This document shows positions 16,996-26,584 of a DNA stretch of 64,000 nucleotides, in pieces. The position numbers and the translations under genes were made by a program. Source of the stretch: Fimbriimonadaceae bacterium (GTDB lineage: Bacteria > Armatimonadota > Fimbriimonadia > Fimbriimonadales > Fimbriimonadaceae); NCBI GenBank assembly GCA_022843485.1, contig JALHNM010000003.1, forward strand, positions 207,871-271,870, given 5' to 3'. Numbering within the stretch: the stretch's first letter is position 1; the number at the start of each line of letters is the position of its first letter. The notes below the pieces were generated by a model that worked only from the letters and a program-made list of their open reading frames with translations, ran no database searches and was not told where the DNA came from.

Positions 16996-17400
16996 ATGGC
17001 AGACATCAAGGAGATCGAAGGGATCGGACCCGCCTATGGCGAGAAGCTCGAGGCCGCTGGCGTAGGGACCGTAGAGAAGCTGCTCGAGGCAGGCGCGACG
17101 AAGAAGGGGCGCGAGGGGCTGGCCGAGACCACCGGCATCGCCGAGGCCCACATCCTGGCGTGGGTGAACAAGGCCGACCTCATGCGCATCAAGGGCATCG
17201 GGCCCCAGTTCTCCGACCTCCTCGAGGCGGCCGGGGTCGACTCGGTGCCCGAGCTCGCCCAGCGCAATGCCGCGAACCTCCACGCAAAGCTCGCGGAAGT
17301 CAACGAAACGAAGAACCTCGTCAACCGGCTCCCCAGCGAGGGCGACGTCGAAGAGATGATCGCCCAGGCCAAGACGCTGGACCGCGTCGTCACGCACTGA
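16996..17400 (+). CDS. DUF4332 / helix-hairpin-helix protein
   Basis: A 134-aa cytoplasmic protein with two tandem helix-hairpin-helix-like units: IKEIEGIGPAYGEKLEAAG at residues 4-22 and LMRIKGIGPQFSDLLEAAG at about 61-79. This double IxGIGpxxxxxLxxAG pattern is that of DUF4332, thought to bind DNA non-specifically as in other HhH proteins. A longer open frame begins at 16813 but runs through the tRNA gene, so the ATG at 16996 after an AAAGAGGACAC ribosome-site-like stretch is the proper start. Directly upstream of mutS (62 bases), although a functional link is not known. Confidence 0.88.
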   Translation: MADIKEIEGIGPAYGEKLEAAGVGTVEKLLEAGATKKGREGLAETTGIAEAHILAWVNKADLMRIKGIGPQFSDLLEAAGVDSVPELAQRNAANLHAKLAEVNETKNLVNRLPSEGDVEEMIAQAKTLDRVVTH

Positions 17401-17462
17401 CCGGCACCCGGGCTCGGGGCGGCGAGACCAGCCCCCCCGAGCGGCCATACTGAACGGCGACG

Positions 17463-20051
17463 ATGACCGGGCGGACGCCGATGATGAGGCAGTACTTCGA
17501 GGCGAAGGCTGCCCACCCCGACGCCCTCCTTGCGATGCGCGTCGGGGACTTCTACGAGTTCTACGGCGAAGACGCGGAGACCGCCGCCCGGGCACTCGAG
17601 ATCACCCTCACCGGCCGCGAGGACGGGCCGGGGAACAGGATCCCGATGGCCGGGGTCCCGTTCCACGCGATCGAGCGCTACCTGGCCCGGCTCGTGACCG
17701 CCGGTCACAAGGTCGCCCTCTGCGACCAACTCGAGGACCCGCGGCTCGCCAAGGGGCTCGTCAAGCGGGGGGTGACCCGGGTGCTCACGCCGGGCACGGT
17801 CCTCGAGGACGCCATGCTCCCGAGCGGGGCGAACAACTTCCTCGCCGCGATCTGCGTCCAGGACGGACGGGCCGGGCTTGCCACGCTCGACCCCTCGACC
17901 GGCGAGTTCCTGGTCACCGAGTTCGAGGGCGATCTCTTGAGCGAGCGGCTGCTCCAGGAGCTCGCCCGAGTGCGCCCGGCCGAGCTCCTCGCGAGCGAGG
18001 GTGAGCGTCCGGTCGCCGAACTGGCCCGGGACGGGCTCGGGTTGACCTTCACCCCCGACCAGCGCCCCGGGCCGGACCGCGCTGCGCGGACGCTCCTCGA
18101 GCACTTCCGGGTCTCGAACCTGGCCGGGTTCGGGGTGGATGGGAAGCCGACGGCGGTCGTGGCCGCCTCTATGGTCCTCGACTACGCCACCGCGATGGGG
18201 CTAACGCTTAGCCACGTCGAAGGGCTCTCCACATACTCGGTCGACGGGTTCATGCGGCTGGACCCGGCGACCCGGCGCTCGCTCGAATTGACGATGAACC
18301 TGACCGACGGGAGCCGCCGCCACACGCTGCTCGCCGTGCTCGACCACACCGTGACCCCGATGGGCGCCCGGCTCTTGCGGCGATGGGTTGAGCAACCCCT
18401 GTTGGACAGGGCCGAGATCGAGGGGCGGCTCGACTCGGTCGGAAGGCTGATCGAGCACGGCATCACCCGCGGGGACCTGCGCGAGGCCCTGGGCAAGGTC
18501 GCCGACATCGAGCGGCTCGTCTCGCGGGCCGCGACCGGGCTCGCCACCCCGCGGGACCTCGCCGCCCTGCGCCTCTCCCTCGCCTCGCTCCCCGACCTCG
18601 ACGCCTCATTGCGCAAAGTGGCCCTGGGCGGGCTCTACGACGTCCGCGAGCGCATCGGCGACTTCGGCGACCTCACCCATCTCCTCCGCCGGGCCCTCGT
18701 CGCGGACCCGCCGATGACGGCCCGCGAGGGCGGCGTCATCCAGCCCGGCTACGACCTCGAGCTGGACAAGCTCCGCGAGCTCAGCCGGAACGGCAAGGAC
18801 TACATCGCGGCGCTGGAGGCCACCGAACGTCAGGCCACCGGCATCGACAAGCTCAAGGTCGGCTACAACTCGGTGTTCGGCTACTACCTCGAGGTCTCAA
18901 AGGCCCACACGAACCGGGTGCCGCCGCACTACGTTCGCAAGCAGACCACCGCCAACGCCGAACGCTACATCACGGCCGAGCTCAAGGACCACGAGAGCGC
19001 GGTGCTCGGCGCCGAGGAGAAGGCGCTGGCCCTTGAGGCCGACCTGTTCCACCGGCTCCGCCAGACTGTCGCGTCGCACGCCTCACCGCTGCTCCGCACG
19101 GCTCGGGCGCTGGCCGAACTCGACGCCCTTGCTTCGCTCGCAGAGGCCGCCGTGAACCGCGACTACGTGCGGCCTGAGATCGTCGAAGAGGACGTGCTCG
19201 AGATCGCGGGCGGTCGGCACGCGGTGGTCGAAGCGATGGGGCGCTTCGTGCCGAACGACCTCGAACTCGGCGACGGCCGCAGGGTGATCGTCCTCACCGG
19301 GCCCAACATGAGCGGGAAGTCGACGTACCTGCGCCAGACCGCCCTGATCACCCTTCTCGCCCAGATGGGCTCGTTCGTCCCCGCGCGGTCCTGTAGGCTG
19401 GGGCTCTGCGACCGGATCTTCACCCGGGTCGGGGCGAAGGACGAGCTCGCGCTTGGGCAGTCGACCTTCATGGTCGAGATGGTCGAGAGCGCGAACATCC
19501 TCAACAATGCCACTCCGCGATCCCTGGTCGTCCTCGACGAGGTGGGCCGGGGAACCTCGACGTTCGACGGTCTCGCGATCGCGTGGGCCATGGTCGAGCA
19601 CCTGGCCGCGATCGGGGCGAAGACGCTGTTCGCCACCCACTACCACCAGCTCAACGCCCTCGCCGGGCAGCTCCCCGTGGTGGCGAACTGCCGGGTGGAC
19701 GTCCAGGAGACCGGCGACGAGGTGCTCTGGACGCACCGGGTCGTGGCCGGGGGCACAGACCGGTCGTACGGCATCCAGGTCGCCCGGATGGCCGGTGTCC
19801 CGCCGACGGTGCTCGCCCGAGCGCGGGAGGTTCTCGGCCGCCTCGAACAGAGTGAGGTCCCGATCGAGGCCCTCCGCGCCGGCACCCAGCGGGTCCAGCT
19901 CACACTCTTCGAGGCGGAACGTCCTGAGGTCGTGAAGGAACTGGCAGACCTCGACGTAAGCCGCCTGACCCCGATCGAGGCGCTCCTCAAGCTGGACGAC
20001 TGGAAGAAGCGCTTCGGCTCGGGCGGGGGACACGGGACCGACGGGGCCTAA
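17463..20051 (+). CDS. mutS: DNA mismatch repair protein MutS
   Basis: 862-aa mismatch-recognition ATPase. The mismatch-probing Phe-x-Glu motif is in MRVGDFYEFYGEDA (residues about 27-40), the connector, lever and clamp regions follow, and the ATPase carries Walker A GPNMSGKST at 613-621, Walker B LVVLDEVGRGTSTFDG and a signature with ATHYHQLNAL. The C-terminal region after about residue 800 is short and lacks an obvious tetramerisation helix pair. ATG at 17463 has a CATACT box 11 bases upstream. No mutL is in the window. Typical length and all key residues present. Confidence 0.98.
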   Translation: MTGRTPMMRQYFEAKAAHPDALLAMRVGDFYEFYGEDAETAARALEITLTGREDGPGNRIPMAGVPFHAIERYLARLVTAGHKVALCDQLEDPRLAKGLVKRGVTRVLTPGTVLEDAMLPSGANNFLAAICVQDGRAGLATLDPSTGEFLVTEFEGDLLSERLLQELARVRPAELLASEGERPVAELARDGLGLTFTPDQRPGPDRAARTLLEHFRVSNLAGFGVDGKPTAVVAASMVLDYATAMGLTLSHVEGLSTYSVDGFMRLDPATRRSLELTMNLTDGSRRHTLLAVLDHTVTPMGARLLRRWVEQPLLDRAEIEGRLDSVGRLIEHGITRGDLREALGKVADIERLVSRAATGLATPRDLAALRLSLASLPDLDASLRKVALGGLYDVRERIGDFGDLTHLLRRALVADPPMTAREGGVIQPGYDLELDKLRELSRNGKDYIAALEATERQATGIDKLKVGYNSVFGYYLEVSKAHTNRVPPHYVRKQTTANAERYITAELKDHESAVLGAEEKALALEADLFHRLRQTVASHASPLLRTARALAELDALASLAEAAVNRDYVRPEIVEEDVLEIAGGRHAVVEAMGRFVPNDLELGDGRRVIVLTGPNMSGKSTYLRQTALITLLAQMGSFVPARSCRLGLCDRIFTRVGAKDELALGQSTFMVEMVESANILNNATPRSLVVLDEVGRGTSTFDGLAIAWAMVEHLAAIGAKTLFATHYHQLNALAGQLPVVANCRVDVQETGDEVLWTHRVVAGGTDRSYGIQVARMAGVPPTVLARAREVLGRLEQSEVPIEALRAGTQRVQLTLFEAERPEVVKELADLDVSRLTPIEALLKLDDWKKRFGSGGGHGTDGA

Positions 20052-20096
20052 CCCCAGCTAGCCGCCTTGCCCTGGCCGGACGAACCCGTTTCCGCC

Positions 20097-20102
20097 TACA
20101 AT
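20097..20102 (+). promoter_or_regulatory. TANNNT -10 box of gpsA (leaderless)
   Basis: TACAAT ends 7 bases before the gpsA ATG at 20110. No SD sequence is present and no well-spaced -35 is seen, the arrangement of leaderless promoters. Confidence 0.55.
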
Positions 20103-20109
20103 CGCCTGG

Positions 20110-21111
20110 ATGACGGTCACGGTGATCGGTGCGGGGAGTTGGGGGACGGCCCTCGCGCTCTTGCTTCTGCGTAATGGGCACCGCGTGCGGTTGCTCGGGC
20201 GGGAGCCGGAGACCCTCGCCGACCTCGCCACCCTCCGCGAGAACCGGCGGTACCTGCCCGGTTTCGTGCTTCCCGGCGAACTCACTGCCGGCCCGATCGA
20301 CGGGGCGGACCGGGGGGCCGAGATGACCGTCATCGCCGTCCCTTCCGCTGCCGTCGCCGAGGTGGCCCCGGCTGCCTGTGAAAGCGAGGTCGTCGTCGTC
20401 GCGAGCAAGGGCCTGGCGGGGGGTCGGCTTTTGTCCGAGACCGTGCGGGACGCCTGTCCCGGCACGCGGGTGGTGGTTCTGAGCGGCCCGAACTTAGCCC
20501 TTGAGATCGCCCGCGGCGTTCCAACCCTCGCCGTCGTGGCCGAGTCAGGCGCGAACGGCCACGATTCGGAGGCCGCCGTCCTCGCCCGCGACGCCTTCAT
20601 GACGTCGAGCTACCGGGTCTACCTGGGGTCCGATGCGCTTGGGATCGAACTCGCGGGCTCGCTCAAGAACGTCTACGCGATCGCCGCCGGGATGTCCGAC
20701 GGCCTCGGGTTCGGCGACAACACGAAGGGGGCGCTCCTCGCCCGGGGGCTGAACGAGATGGCCCGGCTCGGCCTCGCGATGGGGGCCAGGCTCGAGACGT
20801 TCATGGGTATCGCGGGGGTCGGTGACCTTTTCGCAACGGCCAACTCCCGGCTCAGCCGGAACTACCGGGTCGGCTGGGCGCTCGGGCAGGGGCAAGGGCT
20901 CGAGGACGCCCTCGAGCAGATCGGCCAGGTCGCTGAGGGAGTGGCGACCACCGAGCAAGCCCTCGCCCTCGCCGCGGCCCACCGAGTCGACGTGCCGATC
21001 ATGGAGGTGGTGCGGGGCGTCATCGCCGGGCACACCGACGCCCGTAAGGCCGTGACGAGCCTCATGGAGCGGACCCCCAAGCGCGAGGCCGTCCTCGAGG
21101 CCGTCCCGTGA
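20110..21111 (+). CDS. gpsA: NAD(P)-dependent glycerol-3-phosphate dehydrogenase
   Basis: Reduces dihydroxyacetone phosphate to sn-glycerol-3-phosphate for phospholipid synthesis. N-terminal VTVIGAGSWGTALA is the Rossmann dinucleotide motif; SGPNLALEIARG and GSLKNVYAIAAGMSDGLGFGDNTKGALL carry the substrate-binding and catalytic Lys regions of GpsA, and GVGDLFATANS follows. 333 aa is normal. The stop overlaps the folK GTG start (GTGA), so gpsA, folK and the two GspF-like genes form one transcription unit. Confidence 0.97.
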   Translation: MTVTVIGAGSWGTALALLLLRNGHRVRLLGREPETLADLATLRENRRYLPGFVLPGELTAGPIDGADRGAEMTVIAVPSAAVAEVAPAACESEVVVVASKGLAGGRLLSETVRDACPGTRVVVLSGPNLALEIARGVPTLAVVAESGANGHDSEAAVLARDAFMTSSYRVYLGSDALGIELAGSLKNVYAIAAGMSDGLGFGDNTKGALLARGLNEMARLGLAMGARLETFMGIAGVGDLFATANSRLSRNYRVGWALGQGQGLEDALEQIGQVAEGVATTEQALALAAAHRVDVPIMEVVRGVIAGHTDARKAVTSLMERTPKREAVLEAVP

Positions 21112-21626
21112 ACGCCCCCGTCGCGATCGCCTACGGCTCGAACCTCGGCGACCGCGCGGGGACGATCGGCCGGGCCCTGGCCGCGCTCGCGGGCCTCGTC
21201 CGGAACGTTCGGGCGAGCGGGCTCTACGAGACCGCCCCCCTCTACGTCGAGGAGCAGGGCCTGTTCCTGAACGGCTGCCTCGTCGGCCAGACGCACCTTG
21301 GGCCGCTCGCCCTCCTCCGAGAACTCAAGAGGGTCGAGGCGGCGATAGGTCGGCACGCCCGGGAGCGGAACGGGCCGCGGGAGATCGACCTCGACCTGAT
21401 CGCCTACGGGTCGCTCCGGCTGGTGTCGAGCGGGGAGCGGGAGCTTGTCCTGCCCCACCCCCGCGTTGCCGAGCGGCGGTTCGTGCTCGAACCTCTCGCC
21501 GAGATCGCGCCGTCCCTTGTCTTGCCGGGCTTGGGGAGCGTCGCCGACGCGTTGCGCGCTCCGCAAGTCCAGACGCAGCAGGTGAGGAGGATCGGAGATG
21601 CCCCGGTTCCGTTGGGAAGCGGTTGA
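21108..21626 (+). CDS. folK: 6-hydroxymethyl-7,8-dihydropterin pyrophosphokinase
   Basis: Transfers pyrophosphate from ATP to the pterin in folate synthesis. YGSNLGDRAGTIGRAL near the start, SGLYETAPLYVEEQGLFLNG (residues about 38-57) and RNGPREIDLDLIAYG (about 88-102) with the PR-x-IDLDL metal/ATP signature are all in place; HPRVAERRFVLEPLAEIAP is the typical C-terminal motif. 172 aa. GTG start overlaps the gpsA stop, and the following GspF-like gene begins 29 bases before its end, an unusual coupling of folate and secretion genes. Confidence 0.95.
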   Translation: MNAPVAIAYGSNLGDRAGTIGRALAALAGLVRNVRASGLYETAPLYVEEQGLFLNGCLVGQTHLGPLALLRELKRVEAAIGRHARERNGPREIDLDLIAYGSLRLVSSGERELVLPHPRVAERRFVLEPLAEIAPSLVLPGLGSVADALRAPQVQTQQVRRIGDAPVPLGSG

Positions 21627-22860
21627 CGCCGCGGGTGCGGCCCGCGCTGGGGAACTCGACGCGCCCACCGCGAACGAGGCGGTGGCCCATCTGGCCAGCC
21701 AGGGCCTGAGCGTGCGCCGACTAGGCCCGGCCACGTCGGCCCGGCCGACTCCTGCCCCCCAAGCCGCCCCCGCCGTGCGGCCGGCCCCCCGTATCCCCCG
21801 TGCGCCGGGCCCCGCAGTGAGGACCCGCCGGTCGAAGCCCCGCGACCTTCGGTTCCTCTTTTCGCAGCTCGGCCAGATGCTCGGGGCCGGGATCGCTCCG
21901 ACCGACTCCCTCACCCACCTGACCGCCCGCGACCTCCCCGGGTACTTCCAGGCCGCCCTCCGCGAGGGCTCGCGCCTCACGGCCTCGGGGTCCTCGCTGG
22001 CCGACGCGCTCGCCTGCTACCCAGACCTCTTCCCGCCCAGCGCCGTCGGTGCGGTGAGGGCGGGTGAGGCGGGGGGGTACCTGCCGGATGCCTGCCGGGC
22101 CCTCGAGGAGCAGTTCGCGACGGAGCACAAGATGCGCCGGGCCGTGTTCCTCTTCCGGCTGGTCTTCGTCCCGGGCTTGTTCGCGATGCCCGCGGTCCTG
22201 TTCTTGATCGCCGGGATGGACCGGTCGTTCGCCGAGATGAGCGGGCTGGGAGGGTTCTTCGCGGGGGTCGTCGGGGCGATGGCGGGGTCCCTCGGGGTCA
22301 CCTGGCTCGCGGGGATCGGGGCGTACTTCCTCCTCGCATGGTGGGCCCGGGGCACCGGCCGGAGGCGGTTACGGCACCGTCTCGCCCTCGCGTTACCGGT
22401 GTTCGGGAAGCGAGCCCGCGCCGAAGGGGCGACGACGTTCGCTTGGCACCTGGGCCGGCTCCAGCGGTCGGGCATCCCGCCCTACCGGGCGTGGGGCCTC
22501 GCGGCGGCCGCCGTGCCGAACCTTGCCTTGGCCGAGGCAGTCGCGGCTGCGGGCCAGGGGGCGCGAGAGTCAGCGCGAGTCTCTGAGTTGCTCGCGGCGA
22601 GCGGGCTCCTACCGCCCGAACTCGTCGGAGTCGTCCAGACGGGCGAGCTGACGGGCCAGGTGGCCGACTCGCTCGAACAGGCCTCCCAGATCTCAAGCTC
22701 GGACTTCACGCGCACCGAGGCGGCCAGCCGCGTCTCGCTCTACAGCCTCTACTTCGGGCTTTTCGTCGTCCTTGGTATCGTGGGCGGCGTCACGTTCTAT
22801 ACCGGTTACTTCAACGCCCTGTACAAGCACACGGTCGGTGAAGTCGAGGGAGGGCCCTAA
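21598..22860 (+). CDS. type II secretion / type IV pilus inner-membrane protein, GspF/PilC family (copy 1)
   Basis: 420-aa polytopic protein that would couple an assembly ATPase to the pseudopilus. The N-terminus MPRFRWEAVDAAGAARAGE is the usual GspF opening, followed by a Pro/Ala-rich linker (about residues 45-75) and two copies of the GspF domain: FLFSQLGQMLGAGIAPTDSL with VRAGEAGG, and TTFAWHLGRLQRSGIPPYRA with VQTGELTGQVADSLEQ. Three membrane helices at the expected places. Starts inside folK and ends 2 bases before the second GspF gene. No GspE/PilB ATPase is in the window. Confidence 0.92.
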   Translation: MPRFRWEAVDAAGAARAGELDAPTANEAVAHLASQGLSVRRLGPATSARPTPAPQAAPAVRPAPRIPRAPGPAVRTRRSKPRDLRFLFSQLGQMLGAGIAPTDSLTHLTARDLPGYFQAALREGSRLTASGSSLADALACYPDLFPPSAVGAVRAGEAGGYLPDACRALEEQFATEHKMRRAVFLFRLVFVPGLFAMPAVLFLIAGMDRSFAEMSGLGGFFAGVVGAMAGSLGVTWLAGIGAYFLLAWWARGTGRRRLRHRLALALPVFGKRARAEGATTFAWHLGRLQRSGIPPYRAWGLAAAAVPNLALAEAVAAAGQGARESARVSELLAASGLLPPELVGVVQTGELTGQVADSLEQASQISSSDFTRTEAASRVSLYSLYFGLFVVLGIVGGVTFYTGYFNALYKHTVGEVEGGP

Positions 22861-22862
22861 GC

Positions 22863-24095
22863 GTGCCGGTCTACGAGTACTCAGCCACAGACGGGAGCGG
22901 ACGGGTGTTGCGGGGGACCGTGCACGGGGTGACCCTCGACGCGGCGGCGAAGAGCCTGGCGGCCCAGGGCCTGAGCGTCCAGTCCTTAGGGGTTCTGGAG
23001 ACCCCCTTCGACCCAGGCCCGAGCGTCGCCCCCGCTCGCGAGGCCCCTCCAACCGCGCCGCGCAGCGTCCTCGCGACGAACGTGGCCGGCCCCGCCATCG
23101 GGACGGTGCCCCTGCCCGACCTGCACTTCTTCTTCCGCCAACTTGGGACGATGCTCCATGCCGGGATCAACCCCTCGGACGCCCTCGAAACGCTTTCGCG
23201 GAACTCAGGGAGCGCCAAGCTGCGGAGTGTGATCGTCGAGACACGGGAGCACGTGGTCCACGGGCGGCCGATGTCGGTCGGGTTCCAGCGCTACCCCGAG
23301 GTCTTCAGCCCGCTCATGGTGAGCATGGTGCGGGCGGGTGAGGACGGCGGCTTCCTCGACGAGCAGTGTCGGCAGCTGAGCGAGTACATCCAGCGCGACA
23401 TCGAGCTCCGCAACATGATCCGCCGCGAGACGGCGATGCCGAAGATCACGGTGTTCGTCTCGATCCTGATCATCCTGGGCGCGAACAGCATCATCGGCGC
23501 CATGGCCCCCGGACGGCCTGGGATCACCCCGCCGACCGTCATCTGGATCGCGGCCTCAGTGATCGGGGTGGTCTCGTTCCTCTTCGTCCGGTTCGGGCTG
23601 CGGATCGCGGGTGTGCGGTATGCGTTCGACCGGTTCACTCTGGGCCTCCCGTGGGTCGGGGGGATGATCCTCGGGTTCGCGATGGCGAAGTTCGGGCGGG
23701 CGTTCGGAGCGCTCTACCGAGGCGGGGTCCCGTTGCCACGAGCGGTGGAGCTCGCGGCGGACGCCTGCGGCAACGAGGCGGTACGGGCCCGGGTCTACCC
23801 GGCCGCGAAGGCTCTCGAGACGGGGGCCGGGATCTCGGAGACGTTCGCTTCGACCGGGGCCTTCAGCCCCCTCGTGCTCGATATGGCCCGGACGGGCGAG
23901 ACGACCGGGAACATGGATCAGATGCTGACGAAAGTGGCAGAGTTCTACGAGGACGAGGGGCAGACGCAGGCCCAACAATCGGCGAAGATCATCGGCGTCG
24001 TCTGCCTGCTGCTGGTCGCCGCGTACGTGGCCTATATCCTCGTGACGTTCTACGGCGGCTACTTCGGTGGGCTGGGCCGCGCCGTAGAGGGCTGA
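22863..24095 (+). CDS. type II secretion / type IV pilus inner-membrane protein, GspF/PilC family (copy 2)
   Basis: 410-aa paralogue of the preceding gene, from which it is separated by 2 bases; GTG start. It opens MPVYEYSATDGSGRVLRGTV, then has a linker and two GspF domains: FFFRQLGTMLHAGINPSDAL with VRAGEDGGFLDEQ, and AKFGRAFGALYRGGVPLPRA with ARTGETTGNMDQML. Three hydrophobic helices. Adjacent gspF duplicates suggest a heteromeric inner-membrane platform or two machines sharing components. The pilin cluster 13 kb away on the opposite strand may be a partner. Confidence 0.92.
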   Translation: MPVYEYSATDGSGRVLRGTVHGVTLDAAAKSLAAQGLSVQSLGVLETPFDPGPSVAPAREAPPTAPRSVLATNVAGPAIGTVPLPDLHFFFRQLGTMLHAGINPSDALETLSRNSGSAKLRSVIVETREHVVHGRPMSVGFQRYPEVFSPLMVSMVRAGEDGGFLDEQCRQLSEYIQRDIELRNMIRRETAMPKITVFVSILIILGANSIIGAMAPGRPGITPPTVIWIAASVIGVVSFLFVRFGLRIAGVRYAFDRFTLGLPWVGGMILGFAMAKFGRAFGALYRGGVPLPRAVELAADACGNEAVRARVYPAAKALETGAGISETFASTGAFSPLVLDMARTGETTGNMDQMLTKVAEFYEDEGQTQAQQSAKIIGVVCLLLVAAYVAYILVTFYGGYFGGLGRAVEG

Positions 24096-24099
24096 CGGT

Positions 24100-24573
24100 T
24101 CAGCGCCCGATCGGGACGGCGGCCTCGCCCTGGATGAGGGCCTTCAGCGACTCGGGGTAGCGGTCGAGGGCGGCTTGGGCAGCGGCGTGGGTGTCCGGGA
24201 TGCCGTGCTCGGCTTCGACCTCGGTCTCGACCGTGCCTGCCTCCACTGCTTCCCGGGCCCGGGCGGGGTCGCTCCAGACGGACCGTGCCCAGGTCGCGGC
24301 CTCGGCGTCGGGGACCTCGAGGCGGCGGCCGTTCAGGGCGAGGAACGTGGCGAAGGCGACGAAGGCGGTCGCGTCGTTCCCCTTGTCGAAGGGCCTCATG
24401 CTCGGGAAGCTCGCAAGGAGTCGGGCGGCCTGGCCGACGGGGTCGAGGCTGGACCCGTGGCCGTACTGGGCGAAGGTCGCTTCTTCGAGCCGGTCGTAGC
24501 GGTACTTCTGGTTCGCACCGGTGAGCTGGAGGTTGATCCAGAGGACGTCGGGGACGGTCAAGTACGCGGCCAT
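24100..24573 (-). CDS. Fic/Doc-like protein with degenerate active-site motif
   Basis: 157 aa. The overall course matches death-on-curing (Doc) proteins: YLTVPDVLWINLQLTG near the start, a middle Leu/Ala-rich helix and FDKGNDATAFVAFATFLALNG at the site of the usual HxFxDGNKRTA motif, followed by GRRLEV. Here the catalytic His is replaced (MRPFDKGND), and the Lys-Arg after the Asn is Asp-Ala, so AMP- or phosphoryl-transfer activity should be lost. No antitoxin gene is adjacent: downstream is the convergent gspF gene after 4 bases, upstream the 16S terminator. TAGAAT lies 9 bases before the ATG with no SD. Likely a repurposed or inactive family member. Confidence 0.72.
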   Translation of the reverse strand: MAAYLTVPDVLWINLQLTGANQKYRYDRLEEATFAQYGHGSSLDPVGQAARLLASFPSMRPFDKGNDATAFVAFATFLALNGRRLEVPDAEAATWARSVWSDPARAREAVEAGTVETEVEAEHGIPDTHAAAQAALDRYPESLKALIQGEAAVPIGR

Positions 24574-24582
24574 CAGCCCGCT

Positions 24583-24588
24583 ATTCTA
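24583..24588 (-). promoter_or_regulatory. TANNNT -10 box of Doc-like gene
   Basis: TAGAAT ends 9 bases before the ATG at 24573 on the minus strand; no ribosome site is seen between them. Confidence 0.5.
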
Positions 24589-24634
24589 GCCCTTCCGCTC
24601 GGTCGGCGGGGGCTTTCGAGGGGGCCCAGACGGC

Positions 24635-24661
24635 AAAAAGCCCGGCACGATGGCCGGGCTT
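24635..24661 (-). terminator. intrinsic terminator of the 16S rRNA unit
   Basis: On the minus strand a perfect 9-bp stem (AAGCCCGGC with GCCGGGCTT, 6-base loop) ends in a run of five T. It lies about 90 bases past the 16S 3' end and before the Doc-like gene, so 16S transcription should stop here without reaching any 23S gene. Confidence 0.85.
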
Positions 24662-24752
24662 CTGACTTCAGAGCTCCATTCGGTTGTTGTTTCGCAGCAT
24701 CGACCTGAGCGTGTCGCGTTTGCCCCAGTGGGGCTCGCGAGTACTAGCTCTT

Positions 24753-26262
<1,510 letters not shown>

Positions 26263-26467
26263 AACGTTCTGGTTGTCCCGGGCTAAACCCGAGTCAGGCC
26301 GTCTCGTTCGAAGCGTCCCGACCATGAATGTTCGGGTTCCATCGCCCTCGACCTAGTCGAGGGGTGGAATTCTACGCCAGGCACTAGGCCCGGCGCTTCG
26401 TTTCGGCTGCGTCACAACCACCTATGGAGCTTTCAAGCTGCCGCCCCATGGGTCAGGGGCAAGAGCG
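26263..26467 (-). other. 16S rRNA leader region
   Basis: About 200 bases between the predicted transcription start and the mature 16S 5' end, with no credible gene. It holds a perfect 8-bp hairpin (CCCTCGAC/GTCGAGGG, 26345-26363) and a short CGGG...CCCG inverted repeat near 26279-26291, plausible processing structures. Nothing else is seen in this gap between 16S and the rhomboid gene. Confidence 0.5.
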
Positions 26468-26497
26468 ATTATAGGCACGGCTTTCCGGCGGATGCAA
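26468..26497 (-). promoter_or_regulatory. sigma-70-type promoter of 16S rRNA
   Basis: On the minus strand a perfect TATAAT (26468-26473) is preceded 18 bases earlier by TTGCAT (26492-26497), the only full -35/-10 consensus-like pair I found in the window. It faces the 16S gene and lies downstream of the rhomboid gene's stop. Confidence 0.65.
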
Positions 26498-26584
26498 GGG
26501 TCCCGGGCGATTTTCTCGAAAACTGGGCATCGAGGCCCACTCGCAGGGCGTCTTGAACCTTTTGGGGGCTCCTCAGGGTCCCGG

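Noticed and set aside
24590..24750. A 5S or tRNA gene downstream of 16S
   Set aside because: The sequence shows only the terminator hairpin and no cloverleaf or 5S-like helices.
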